This document shows, piece by piece, positions 1-8,253 of a DNA stretch of 64,000 nucleotides. Positions within the stretch are counted from its first letter, which is position 1, and the number at the start of each line of letters is the position of its first letter. The notes beneath the pieces were generated by a model, which saw only the letters and a program-made list of their open reading frames with translations, was not told where the DNA came from and searched no databases. The position numbers and the translations under genes were made by a program. Source of the DNA: Pseudomonas protegens (GTDB lineage Bacteria; Pseudomonadota; Gammaproteobacteria; Pseudomonadales; Pseudomonadaceae); assembly GCF_003363755.1 (NCBI RefSeq), contig NZ_CP031396.1:6232501-6296500 (forward strand), written 5' to 3'.

Positions 1-1
1 G

Positions 2-100
2 CACGCGGCTATTCAGCACAAGCCTTGGGGGCAGGTGGTTTCCTATGTGCGTTGCCCGGCCGGAACCCTGGTCGAGTTGTGCACTCCGGTGGGCCAGTGA
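2..100 (+). CDS. VOC (glyoxalase/bleomycin-resistance) family protein, 3' end only
   Basis: This is the last 32 codons of a gene that enters from the left edge and stops with TGA at 98-100. The visible peptide contains PWGQVVSYVRCPAGTLVEL, the closing beta strands of vicinal-oxygen-chelate domains, where the Glu of the final strand (VEL) is normally a metal ligand. The family covers glyoxalases, dioxygenases and resistance proteins, and the substrate cannot be read from this fragment. The family call is from known motif shape and is moderate because most of the protein is outside the window. Confidence 0.6.
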   Translation, partial: HAAIQHKPWGQVVSYVRCPAGTLVELCTPVGQ

Positions 101-142
101 GCACCGGGCTTGAGGTTGCGGGCTGCCAGGGAGTACGCGGTC

Positions 143-496
143 ATGGTTAAAACCGAGGATGCGGTCCTGGCGTTGCTCGAGGACATCGGCAGCACCCACG
201 GAGCCTTGCTGGACATCGTCCAGCGTGTGCGCCAGGTGGTGGAGGAAACCTGCGGCGGCGTCGAGGAAATGGTCAAGTACGGGGGCGTCATGTTTTCCCG
301 TGCAGCGCCGTTCTGCGGGGTCTATGCCTATACCGACCATGTATCGGTGGAGTTTGGTCAGGGCTATCTGTTCGACGACCCGCACGGGGTGCTCGAAGGC
401 TCTGGAAAGTTTCGCAGGCATATCAAGTTGTTTGCTGTATCGGATGTTCAAAAGAAGCATCTTGCTGATTATGTAAGGCAAGCAATCACTCAATAG
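143..496 (+). CDS. DUF1801-family protein (YdhG-like)
   Basis: A protein of about 117 residues that resembles the DUF1801/YdhG fold. It has an N-terminal helical segment, then the EEMVKYGGVMF motif near residue 44 and a mixed beta region ending in FRRHIKLFAVSDVQKK. The family is small, cytoplasmic and poorly characterised. I prefer the ATG at 143, which has a GGGAG sequence about nine bases upstream, over the in-frame TTG at 110. It follows the VOC gene by about 40 bases and may be co-transcribed with it. Nothing connects it to the cluster that starts at 600. Confidence 0.65.
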   Translation: MVKTEDAVLALLEDIGSTHGALLDIVQRVRQVVEETCGGVEEMVKYGGVMFSRAAPFCGVYAYTDHVSVEFGQGYLFDDPHGVLEGSGKFRRHIKLFAVSDVQKKHLADYVRQAITQ

Positions 497-532
497 TCTT
501 TTGAACTGAACACCTAACTAACGGTTGTTTCC

Positions 533-555
533 TGCGGGGGATCATATCCCCCGCA
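533..555 (+). promoter_or_regulatory. Perfect 10-bp stem hairpin before the cluster
   Basis: The sequence TGCGGGGGAT, a CAT loop, and ATCCCCCGCA form a perfect 10-bp stem with a three-base loop. It lies between the DUF1801 stop at 496 and the methyltransferase start at 600. There is no U-run after it, so it may be a weak terminator for the upstream gene or a structured leader of the downstream operon. The stem is seen in the sequence; its role is inferred. Confidence 0.5.
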
Positions 556-599
556 CGGGACCTTATTGCCCTGAAAAAACCACAGAGTGGAATGAGCAC

Positions 600-1340
600 A
601 TGAACGATGCCAGCACTTACGGCGAAACCCTGGCCGATATCTATGACGACCTGTACGGCGATGCTCCGGCCAATGCCATCGAGGTCCTGGTGGCAATGGC
701 CGGCACCCGCGAGCCGGTGCTGGAGCTGGGGATCGGCACCGGGCGTTTCGCCTTGCCGATGCGTGCACGCGGTGTGCAGGTGCATGGCGTCGATGCATCA
801 CCGTCGATGCTGGAGAAGCTGCGGGCCAAGCCCGGTGCGGCCGGCATTCCCCTGACCGAGGCGGATTTCGCCACCCTGGAAGGGGTCGGGGGCGGTCCGT
901 TCAGCCTGGCCTTCTGCACCTTCAGTTCATTGTTCCTGCTGCTGTCCCAGGCCGCCCAGGTCAGTTGCTTCAAGGCCACCAGCGCCTTGCTCAAGGACCA
1001 TGGACGCCTGGTGATCGAGACCTTTTATCCGGACCTGTCGCGCTACGGCAAGGACCAGCCGGTCTATGTCGGCGGCCTGGAGCGCAACGAAGTGCTGCTG
1101 GAAGCTTCGCGCCTGGATGCCGTCGCGCAGCGGGTCAGCTGCCGCTTTATCCGCATGCAGGAGCAAGGGGTGAAAGTGATTCCGGTGGAGCTGCGCTATG
1201 CCTGGCCGGCGGAACTGGACCTGATGGCCGAGCTGGCGGGCATGCGCCTGGTGCAGCGCTGGTCAAGTTGGGACAAGACGCCTTTCGTCGAGGGCTCGTT
1301 CAAACATATATCGACCTATGAAAAGTTGCCCCAGGCCTGA
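600..1340 (+). CDS. Class I SAM-dependent methyltransferase
   Basis: A 246-residue Rossmann-fold methyltransferase. Motif I is LELGIGTGRFALP at about residues 41-53. The acidic residue after beta-2 is in VDASPSMLEKL, and later strands include FCTFSSLFLL. The substrate cannot be read from sequence. The ATG at 600 is chosen because an upstream in-frame ATG at 525 would read through the hairpin at 533-555 and adds no domain. It is the first gene of a plus-strand run of nine closely spaced genes and presumably methylates the cluster product or an intermediate. The family call is firm; the pathway role is inferred from context. Confidence 0.85.
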   Translation: MNDASTYGETLADIYDDLYGDAPANAIEVLVAMAGTREPVLELGIGTGRFALPMRARGVQVHGVDASPSMLEKLRAKPGAAGIPLTEADFATLEGVGGGPFSLAFCTFSSLFLLLSQAAQVSCFKATSALLKDHGRLVIETFYPDLSRYGKDQPVYVGGLERNEVLLEASRLDAVAQRVSCRFIRMQEQGVKVIPVELRYAWPAELDLMAELAGMRLVQRWSSWDKTPFVEGSFKHISTYEKLPQA

Positions 1341-1364
1341 CTTTCCTGAACTTCGGAGTTGGAC

Positions 1365-1985
1365 ATGGACGTTTCTCAATCACCACGCATTGTGATCGAC
1401 GAAAGTCGTTCGGCCCGCGAGTTGATGCTCGCGGGAGAGTGGTTCTGTACGCCTGATCTGGAACTTGCGCGCATGCGTTTTCGCTCCCAGGCATTGCAAC
1501 GACGCTTTAACGATTGCTCTGTTCTGGCGTTCAAGGAACAGCAGGCCCTGCTGGCGAAGTTACTCAAGCGAGTGGGCCTGAACAGTTGGATAGAACCCAA
1601 CTTTTATTGTGATTACGGGGTGCATATCGAGATTGGCGATGAGGTGTTTATCAACATGAACTGCACCTTTCTGGACGCAAACCGGATCCTCATCGGCGAT
1701 CGCACCTACCTCTCGCCCGGCGTACAGCTGATGACCACCGCCCACCCCCTGGACCCCCGGGCACGTACGGTGCGGATCGACGCTCGCCTCAAGTGCGTGC
1801 AGCGGGCAGCACCGATTGTGCTGGGCAACGATGTGTGGATCGGCGCGGGGGCGGTGCTGTTGGGCGGGGTGGAGGTCGGCGATGGCAGCGTCATCGGCGC
1901 CGGCAGCGTGGTGACACGCTCGATCCCGGCCGGGGTACTGGCGGCAGGTAATCCCTGCCGAATCATCCGCTCGGTGTACGAGTGA
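1365..1985 (+). CDS. Maltose/galactoside O-acetyltransferase-like left-handed beta-helix transferase
   Basis: A protein of about 206 residues resembling maltose or nodulation (NodL/LacA) O-acetyltransferases. After an N-terminal cap come hexapeptide repeats (IEIGDEVFINMNCTF, ILIGDRTYLSPGVQL) and the catalytic-histidine region TTAHPLDPRAR. Further coils end in VIGAGSVVTRSIPAGVLAAG. The family uses acetyl-CoA to acetylate sugar hydroxyls in the cytoplasm. GGAG lies six bases before the ATG at 1365, which is preferred to a TTG two codons earlier. It sits between a methyltransferase and an APS kinase, so a decorating role on an amino-sugar product is plausible but inferred. Confidence 0.85.
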   Translation: MDVSQSPRIVIDESRSARELMLAGEWFCTPDLELARMRFRSQALQRRFNDCSVLAFKEQQALLAKLLKRVGLNSWIEPNFYCDYGVHIEIGDEVFINMNCTFLDANRILIGDRTYLSPGVQLMTTAHPLDPRARTVRIDARLKCVQRAAPIVLGNDVWIGAGAVLLGGVEVGDGSVIGAGSVVTRSIPAGVLAAGNPCRIIRSVYE

Positions 1986-2002
1986 ACCTACTGGATCTGT
2001 TT

Positions 2003-2626
2003 ATGAGAGACGTGACAGTGAATATCGATGACACAGGCAAGGGCGACACCGGCGCTATCGCCTCCCTCGGCGAGGCGGCCGGCCGGTTCGTCCATGGACC
2101 GTTGTGTGTGTGGTTCACCGGCCTTTCGGGGGCCGGCAAGTCGACCCTGGCCAGGGCCCTGGAAGCGCGGCTCGGGCAGTTGGGCGCACGAGTGCGGGTC
2201 CTGGATGGCGACGACCTGCGTGGCGGGTTGAACAGCGATCTGAAATTCAGCGCCGCCGACCGCAAGGAGAATATCCGCCGCCTGGGGGAGGTTGCCCGGC
2301 TGTTCTACGACAGTGGCTACATCGTCCTGGTCAGTGCGATTTCGCCATTCATTGAAGACCGCGAGCGGGCGCGGGCGTTGTTTGCCGCGCCGTCGTTCAT
2401 CGAGGTGCACGTCGCCACTGCTCTGGCCTTGTGCGAAGCGCGCGACCCCAAGGGCCTGTATGCCAGGGCCCGCAGTGGCCTGCTGCCGGAGTTCACCGGG
2501 ATTGACAGTGCCTACCAGCCGCCGACGGCCTGCGAGTGCCTGATCGAGACGGCAGGGCGCAGTGTCGACGACGGCGTCGGGCAGTTGCTGGAAGTCATTG
2601 GGCGCATCGGTGGAGGACATCATTGA
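2003..2626 (+). CDS. cysC: Adenylyl-sulfate (APS) kinase
   Basis: Phosphorylates adenosine 5'-phosphosulfate to PAPS, the sulfate donor for sulfotransferases. The Walker A motif is GLSGAGKST and the CysC signatures LDGDDLRGGLN, DRKENIRRLGEVARLF, ISPFIEDRERAR, CEARDPKGLYARARSG and FTGIDSAYQPP are all present. The length of about 207 residues fits a stand-alone CysC. ATG 2003 is chosen; a GTG at 1982 overlaps the previous stop and is possible. It is translationally coupled to the pump gene by a TGATG overlap at 2624-2628. No cysD, cysN or recognisable sulfotransferase lies in the window, so PAPS use here is an open question. Confidence 0.9.
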   Translation: MRDVTVNIDDTGKGDTGAIASLGEAAGRFVHGPLCVWFTGLSGAGKSTLARALEARLGQLGARVRVLDGDDLRGGLNSDLKFSAADRKENIRRLGEVARLFYDSGYIVLVSAISPFIEDRERARALFAAPSFIEVHVATALALCEARDPKGLYARARSGLLPEFTGIDSAYQPPTACECLIETAGRSVDDGVGQLLEVIGRIGGGHH

Positions 2627-4950
2627 TGGCCACTTCGACCTTCGAGCGCGTGCTCAAGCGTTACCGTTTCTGGCTGTTTGCCCTGGTGCTGGTGCTGGTC
2701 GCGGGGTTGTCCTGGGGGATGACCTCGATCCGCTTCGCCGCCGACTACCGGGCGTTTTTTCCCGAGGGCGAAAAAACCGTCGAGCAACTGGACGCCTTGC
2801 ACCGGCAGTTTGGCAAGTCCGACACCCTGCTGTTCGTGATCAAGAACCCCAAGGGCACGGTGTTTACCCGGGAGTACCTGGAGCAGTTGCATGAGCTGAC
2901 GCAACAGGCCTGGCACATTCCCCACGCTTATCGGGTGGACTCGGTAACCAACTTCCAGCATGTGTTCGCCGAAGGCGACACGGTGCATGTCGAGGCCCTG
3001 GTACGCGAGCCCACGGACCTGACGCCGTCCCACATCGAGTTGATGGAGCGCCTGGGACGCAATGACATCGAACTGGTCAAGCGCCTGGTGTCCAGCGATG
3101 GCCAGACGCTGGGGGTGCTGGTCACCCTGCAGTTTCCGCCACAGACCCTGGATGCGGCGCTGGCCGCCACCGCCGAAGGCCAGCGCCTGCTGGATGACTT
3201 TGCCCGCAAGAACCCGCAACTGCAGGTGCACCTGACCGGGCTGGCGGCCGTGGAGGCGGCCTATCCGGCAGCGGCGCAGCAAGACATGGCGGTGCTCACG
3301 CCGTTGATGTACCTGATCATTCTGCTGGTGAGCGTGCTGATGCTGCGCAGTCTTGGCGCCCTGCTGGTGGTGCTGATCGCCATCAGCATGGCCACCGCCG
3401 CGACCCTGGGCGCCAGCGGCTGGCTGGGCTTTGAGGCGACGGCCTTGACCGGCCTGCTACCGACCATTGTTCTGGCGACCTCGGTGGCGGAGATCATGCA
3501 CGTGCTGTCCGCCGCGCGGCAGATGAGCGCTGAGTATGGCCAGCGCCGGGTGGACCTGGCCTGCGCGGCGATCAAGGACACCATCAAGCCGATTGCCATT
3601 GGCACGGCGACCAATGCCGTGGGTTTCTATAGCCTGGTGTTCGCCGCGTCGCCGCCCTACAAGGAGTTCGGGGTGCTGGCGGCCATCGGTGCGGTCATGG
3701 CGTTGCTGGTGACCATTTCGGTGGCCGCGGTGCTGATCCCGCTGCTGCGGCTCAAGCCGCTTGAGGGGGCCGCCAGCCGGCGCTATTCGCTGTACATGGA
3801 GCCGTTGTTGCGCTACCCGAAGCTTTGGCTGCTGGGGTTTGTGGTGCTGTTCGTGCTGGCGATCGAGCCGGCGCGCAACAACCTGATCAATGACCGGATC
3901 GTGGAGAACTTCGACACCAGCATCCCGGTGCGCAACGCCACCGAGTTCGCCATGGACAACCTGTCCGGGATCTATCGCCTGGAATATGTCGCCACCTCGG
4001 CCAGGGGCGATATTTCCGATCCGGGCTTTCTCGTCGAACTGGACCGTTTCGCCCAGTGGCTCAGGACTCAGCCGGAAGTCGATTCGGTCACCACCCTCGG
4101 TGATGCCCTGAAGAAGCTCAACCAGACCATGAACGGCGGGCAGTCCGGGGAATATCGCTTGCCCAGCGACCCGGCGTTGGCCGCACAGATGCTGCTGGTG
4201 TACGAAATGTCACTGCCGTTCGGCCTCGACCTGGGCAGCCAGATCAACATCGACAAGTCGGCCACGCGCCTGGTGGTGACCCTGAGCCGGCTCGACACCC
4301 AGCAGATCCGCGACATCAAGCAGCGGGCCGATGACTGGTGGCAGACCCATGCCGATCGTGCGGCGCTGGTGCCGAGCCTGGGCACCGGCGAGGCGGTGGT
4401 GTTTGCCAACCTCACGCACATCAGCATCGAGTACATGGTCAATGGCCTGCTGTTCGAACTGGTGACCATCACCCTGATGGTCGCGCTGTTCCTGCGCAAC
4501 GCCGGCCTGGGGTTGATCAGCATCCTGCCCAACGTCTTTCCGTTCTTCATCATGTTCGGCCTCTGGGGCCTGTGGCGCGGTGAGATCAATACCGCGGCGA
4601 TCAATGTCTGCGTGGTGGTCTACGGCCTGATCGTCGAGGCCACGATCCACATCATGAGCCACTACAAGGAACTGCGCCTGGTGCAGGGCCACCCGCCACG
4701 AGAGGCACTGCGCCTGACCTACCAGCATGTGCTGCCGTCGGTGTTCGCCAATGCGGTGATTCTCGCCTCGGGCTTCATGGTGATGACCTTGTCGCCGTTT
4801 TCGATGAACGCCGATTTCGGCCTGCTGGCAGTCATCGCGATTTTCCTCGGACTGATCTTCGACGCTCTGTGCCTGCCCCTGGTGCTGCTGACCTTTGACC
4901 GCTTCCTGTGGGGCCGCGCCGCCACGCGACTGGCCACGCGCGAAGCCTGA
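2626..4950 (+). CDS. MMPL/RND-family inner-membrane exporter
   Basis: A 774-residue RND-superfamily protein. A membrane anchor at about residues 14-31 precedes a large periplasmic domain. A block of about five helices starting near LTPLMYLIILLVSVLML follows, then a second anchor, a second periplasmic domain and a second helix block ending near the C-terminus. This duplicated layout is typical of MMPL and HpnN-like lipid transporters, which run on the proton gradient. It overlaps cysC by one base and is followed by a LolA-fold protein and an outer-membrane barrel. I read the three as one envelope export route. The substrate, perhaps a lipid-like or glycosylated cluster product, is inferred. 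Confidence 0.9.
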   Translation: MATSTFERVLKRYRFWLFALVLVLVAGLSWGMTSIRFAADYRAFFPEGEKTVEQLDALHRQFGKSDTLLFVIKNPKGTVFTREYLEQLHELTQQAWHIPHAYRVDSVTNFQHVFAEGDTVHVEALVREPTDLTPSHIELMERLGRNDIELVKRLVSSDGQTLGVLVTLQFPPQTLDAALAATAEGQRLLDDFARKNPQLQVHLTGLAAVEAAYPAAAQQDMAVLTPLMYLIILLVSVLMLRSLGALLVVLIAISMATAATLGASGWLGFEATALTGLLPTIVLATSVAEIMHVLSAARQMSAEYGQRRVDLACAAIKDTIKPIAIGTATNAVGFYSLVFAASPPYKEFGVLAAIGAVMALLVTISVAAVLIPLLRLKPLEGAASRRYSLYMEPLLRYPKLWLLGFVVLFVLAIEPARNNLINDRIVENFDTSIPVRNATEFAMDNLSGIYRLEYVATSARGDISDPGFLVELDRFAQWLRTQPEVDSVTTLGDALKKLNQTMNGGQSGEYRLPSDPALAAQMLLVYEMSLPFGLDLGSQINIDKSATRLVVTLSRLDTQQIRDIKQRADDWWQTHADRAALVPSLGTGEAVVFANLTHISIEYMVNGLLFELVTITLMVALFLRNAGLGLISILPNVFPFFIMFGLWGLWRGEINTAAINVCVVVYGLIVEATIHIMSHYKELRLVQGHPPREALRLTYQHVLPSVFANAVILASGFMVMTLSPFSMNADFGLLAVIAIFLGLIFDALCLPLVLLTFDRFLWGRAATRLATREA

Positions 4951-4981
4951 ACCCGACCCGTATTCAGAGAAGGAATCGACA

Positions 4982-5785
4982 ATGAACTGCAATGCCGTAT
5001 CGAGCGTCTGCCTGTCACTCTGCGCACTGCTGTACCAGGGGACATCGCTGGCCAGCCCGGAGCAGGAACTGGGGCAGCAATACGCCCATCACTGGCGCGA
5101 CAGTGACCTGGGCTACCAGGACACCAGTGCCAGAATCCGCCTGACCCTGGTGGAGAAGGAGGGCGCCAGCACCGACCGCTTCATGCGCATGAACAGCTTC
5201 GAAACCGCCAGCACGGCGGTGGGCGACAAGGTGCTGCTGACCTTCGAAGCCCCGGAGAACATCAAGAATTCCCGGGTGCTGATCCACTCCAAGATCAAGG
5301 AAGGCGATCAGGTCTGGCTGTACCTGCCGGCCCTCAAGCGGGTCAAACGGGTGGCGGCGGCCGACCGTTCCGGGTCGTTCTCGGGCAGCGAGTTTTCCTA
5401 CGAGGACATTGGCTCAATGGAAGTCGGCAACTACGACTACCAATGGTTGCGCGACGAACCCTGCGGCGACTTCCAGTGCGCGGTGGTCAAGCAGGTGCCG
5501 CTGTATCCGTATTCGGGCTATTCGTCGATCTGGGTCTGGTACAACAAGACCGACTACCGGCAGATGAAGACCGAGTACTACGACCGCAAGGGCAGCAAGT
5601 TCAAGACCCTGACCCTGGGTGACTACCAGTTGTTCCTGGGGCGCTACTGGCGTGCCCTGAACATGACCATGGTCAATCACATCACCGGTCGGCAAACCGT
5701 GCTGGTCAGTTCCGACGTGCAGTTTCGCACCGGCATCCGGGAGGACGCTTTTGAACCTGCAAGGCTTGGAAACCTGACGCAATGA
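4982..5785 (+). CDS. LolA-fold outer-membrane lipoprotein-sorting-like protein
   Basis: A 267-residue periplasmic protein with a signal peptide that ends near TSLASPEQ. It belongs to the LolA-like family that travels with MMPL pumps. Diagnostic features are the incomplete-barrel strands VLLTFEAPENIKNSRVLI, VWLYLPALKRVKRV, the GSFSGSEFSYEDIG block and YSSIWVWYNKTDYRQMKTEY. AAGGA lies before the ATG at 4982. The gene ends in an ATGA overlap with the outer-membrane gene. The likely job is to carry a hydrophobic cargo across the periplasm from the pump; the cargo is unknown. Confidence 0.85.
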   Translation: MNCNAVSSVCLSLCALLYQGTSLASPEQELGQQYAHHWRDSDLGYQDTSARIRLTLVEKEGASTDRFMRMNSFETASTAVGDKVLLTFEAPENIKNSRVLIHSKIKEGDQVWLYLPALKRVKRVAAADRSGSFSGSEFSYEDIGSMEVGNYDYQWLRDEPCGDFQCAVVKQVPLYPYSGYSSIWVWYNKTDYRQMKTEYYDRKGSKFKTLTLGDYQLFLGRYWRALNMTMVNHITGRQTVLVSSDVQFRTGIREDAFEPARLGNLTQ

Positions 5786-6993
5786 ATCCAGGCAAGGTCC
5801 ACCGCAGGCTCCAGGCGTTGATGCTGGGGCTGTGCTGGAGCGTCACCCAGGTGCAGGCCGAGGCGGAGCAGGGGTTGTCGGCGAAGATCGCGCTCAAGCG
5901 CTACTTCTTCAGCTCATCGCCGGCCGAAGGCGTCGACGATGGGCAGCTGTCCGGCACCGCGCAACTGGGCCTGGACTACCAGTACCTGCAGAGCTGGGAC
6001 AGCCTGCGCCTGCGCCTGGTGGTCAACCCGCGCTACCTGGAGAGCGGGTCCAGGGACCCGCGGCCGAGTTTCTATTGGGATGAGCTGTTCGTGCTCCTCG
6101 AGCAGGACAACCGTGAGCTGAAAGTGGGGCGGATCAAGGAGCATTGGGGTGTCATGGAGACCCGCCAACTGGTGGATGTGATCAACACCTACGACAACCT
6201 CGACGGTCTGCAACCGGAAGAAAAGCTCTCGCAGAAAGCCATCAAGCTGGGCAGCACCCTGGGGCCCGGGCATCTGAGCCTGTACCTGCTCGACGGCTTC
6301 GAACCGGTGCAGTTCTACAGCGAGCCGGCGCGGTTTGCCGCTTACCGGGTCCAGCCAGCGGCCGAGTACATCCACGGTGCCGATCCGGATTCCCTGGATC
6401 TGGCGGCGCGTTATTTCGTCTCGGTGGCCGACCTGGACATCGGCCTGAGCTACTTCAAGGGCACCAATCGGTCGCCGGCATTGCGCGCCGAAGGTGACAG
6501 CCTGGTGGCCCAGTACACCGAGGTCACGCAATGGGGGCTGGATGCGATCTGGGTCAGGGAACAATGGTTGTACAAGCTCGAGGCCCTGGATCAGCGGGTT
6601 AGCGACAATGCCTACAGCTCGCGCAAGCTGTCGGTGGGGCTCGAATACGCGATTAACCGGGCCTGGCGCGATGCCGACCTGAGCCTGATCGGTGAATACC
6701 ACCACGACCGTGACCAGCCCCTGGCCCCGGTGAGCATCTTTGATCGCAAGTTCCTGTTGGGGGCGCGTCTGGAACTCAACGATGCCCATTTGTCCTCGGT
6801 GTTCCTGGGCTACACCGCGCAGGCGTCCGATCTGCGCAACAACATGCTCAGCGCCTCCCTCGACCTGGGGCTCAGCGATGCAGTGCGGGCCGGTGTCAGC
6901 GCGGCGCTGATCAACAGTTCCGCGAGCGACGTGGTCTGGGATGCGCTGGCCAGCGATTCCCACGTGGCGTTGGAGCTTTCCTATTCATTCTGA
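5782..6993 (+). CDS. Outer-membrane beta-barrel protein of the MMPL/LolA export set
   Basis: A 403-residue protein with a signal peptide ending near VQAEAEQG. Many alternating amphipathic strands follow, and the C-terminal SYSF ends in the aromatic residue typical of BAM-assembled barrels. It has no clear OprD or TonB-receptor signature and does not match a porin I can name. Its start overlaps the LolA-like gene by four bases (ATGA), so the two are translationally coupled. I infer the outer-membrane station of the export route. An acceptor or porin role is equally compatible. Confidence 0.75.
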   Translation: MNPGKVHRRLQALMLGLCWSVTQVQAEAEQGLSAKIALKRYFFSSSPAEGVDDGQLSGTAQLGLDYQYLQSWDSLRLRLVVNPRYLESGSRDPRPSFYWDELFVLLEQDNRELKVGRIKEHWGVMETRQLVDVINTYDNLDGLQPEEKLSQKAIKLGSTLGPGHLSLYLLDGFEPVQFYSEPARFAAYRVQPAAEYIHGADPDSLDLAARYFVSVADLDIGLSYFKGTNRSPALRAEGDSLVAQYTEVTQWGLDAIWVREQWLYKLEALDQRVSDNAYSSRKLSVGLEYAINRAWRDADLSLIGEYHHDRDQPLAPVSIFDRKFLLGARLELNDAHLSSVFLGYTAQASDLRNNMLSASLDLGLSDAVRAGVSAALINSSASDVVWDALASDSHVALELSYSF

Positions 6994-7047
6994 TCGTACC
7001 GGCGCGCGCCGGGCCGATCCCATGCAATTGCTTAAAGGGATAACGCC

Positions 7048-8217
7048 ATGGATACCTTGCTACAGATCATCGGATTCGGGCCCGCGGCCCTGGGTCTGTT
7101 CATTACTGCAGATCGCAATGGCCGTTTGCAGCAATTGCTCGACTGCGGGTTGCAGGTGCATGAGCGCAGTGCCTCCCTGGAGCAGTGGGATGGCCTGGGC
7201 TACGAAATCGAAGCCAATTCGCCGATTGCCGATTTTCTTGGCGGCATTCGCCGCGACGGGGTGTTTGCCCAGTGCCTGGATCAACCCCAGGTCCAACGCT
7301 GGCTGCAGGTTCCGGAGCAGGTAGTGCCCCTGGTGCAGGTCTCGGCGTTTCTGCGTCAACTGGCGCAGGTGATCATCGAGCGCTGTCAGGCTCACCCCAG
7401 AGCGGCGATCCATTTTGCCCACGGGGTCGAGGACGTCCGATGCGAGGCGGATGGCTTCACGGTCAGTGGTGGCTGGGGTAACAGTTCCAGCCGTTACCTG
7501 GTGCTGGCCTGTGGCGCCCGGGTGCGTGACCTGCAACCGCAGGAGGCGATGCCGGCCACTTCGGTGCTGTGCTCCGACCGGGTGCTGCGGGGGCGGGTTG
7601 ACCCGATCCTGCGCCAGACCCTGGAGCAAGGGCGGCCAGTGGTGGTGCTGGGGGGCAGTCATAGCGCCTTTTCCGTGGTCGGCTACCTGCTTGAGCGTTT
7701 CACCGGACTGCTCGGCCTGGGGTCGATCCAGGTCCTGTGCCGTCGCCGCCCGGCATTGTGGGCGGCCTCGACCCGGGTTGCCGCGCCATTGGGGGCCCAG
7801 GACCGGGTGGATGAGGACAGTGGCGAGGTCAACCGCTTCTGCGGCTTGCGCGGTGCCGCCCAGGACACCCTGCTGCAGATCGAGGCTGGCGCGCGCGCCA
7901 GTGTCGTCTTGCACATCGGCTCCACCGATCCGCAACCCTGGCTCGCCCGCGGTGCGCTGTTGATCAATGCCACCGGTTACCGACCCCGATTGCCCGGGCT
8001 GCTGGATGCCCAGGGCCGTCAACTGCGCCTGGACCAGCGCGACGGCAACCTGTGCAAGCACCCGCAGAGCCACGAACTGACGGTGGGCGGCCAAGCGGTG
8101 CGCGGGTTGTTCGGCACCGGGCTGGGGTTTTCCGACCGGCGCGGCGCGACCCTGGAAGTCGGGGTCAACTTCTTTCACGGCCGTTGTGCCGGGAACATTC
8201 TGCACGCCGTGCTCTGA
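7048..8217 (+). CDS. FAD/NAD(P)-binding oxidoreductase (N-hydroxylase-like)
   Basis: A 389-residue flavoprotein with an N-terminal FAD Rossmann site (IIGFGPAALGLFI, residues 7-19). A second nucleotide-binding site, VVVLGGSHSAFSVVGYLLE, starts near residue 197. INATGYRPRLPG is the ATGY-type motif seen in flavin-containing and ornithine/lysine N-monooxygenases, and a closing FAD contact lies near GLFGTGLGF. The arrangement fits NAD(P)H-dependent flavin oxidation, perhaps N-hydroxylation, but the substrate is not visible. It starts 54 bases after the barrel gene and precedes the BpsA-like gene by 36 bases in the same operon. Confidence 0.8.
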   Translation: MDTLLQIIGFGPAALGLFITADRNGRLQQLLDCGLQVHERSASLEQWDGLGYEIEANSPIADFLGGIRRDGVFAQCLDQPQVQRWLQVPEQVVPLVQVSAFLRQLAQVIIERCQAHPRAAIHFAHGVEDVRCEADGFTVSGGWGNSSSRYLVLACGARVRDLQPQEAMPATSVLCSDRVLRGRVDPILRQTLEQGRPVVVLGGSHSAFSVVGYLLERFTGLLGLGSIQVLCRRRPALWAASTRVAAPLGAQDRVDEDSGEVNRFCGLRGAAQDTLLQIEAGARASVVLHIGSTDPQPWLARGALLINATGYRPRLPGLLDAQGRQLRLDQRDGNLCKHPQSHELTVGGQAVRGLFGTGLGFSDRRGATLEVGVNFFHGRCAGNILHAVL

Positions 8218-8253
8218 CGGCATCTCACTTCAACCAGGCATACAGGAGGCTGC

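Noticed and set aside
2003..2626. The APS kinase as part of housekeeping sulfate assimilation.
   Set aside because: No cysD/cysN or other assimilation gene is adjacent and the gene is translationally coupled to a pump gene in a tailoring operon; not excluded, but less likely.
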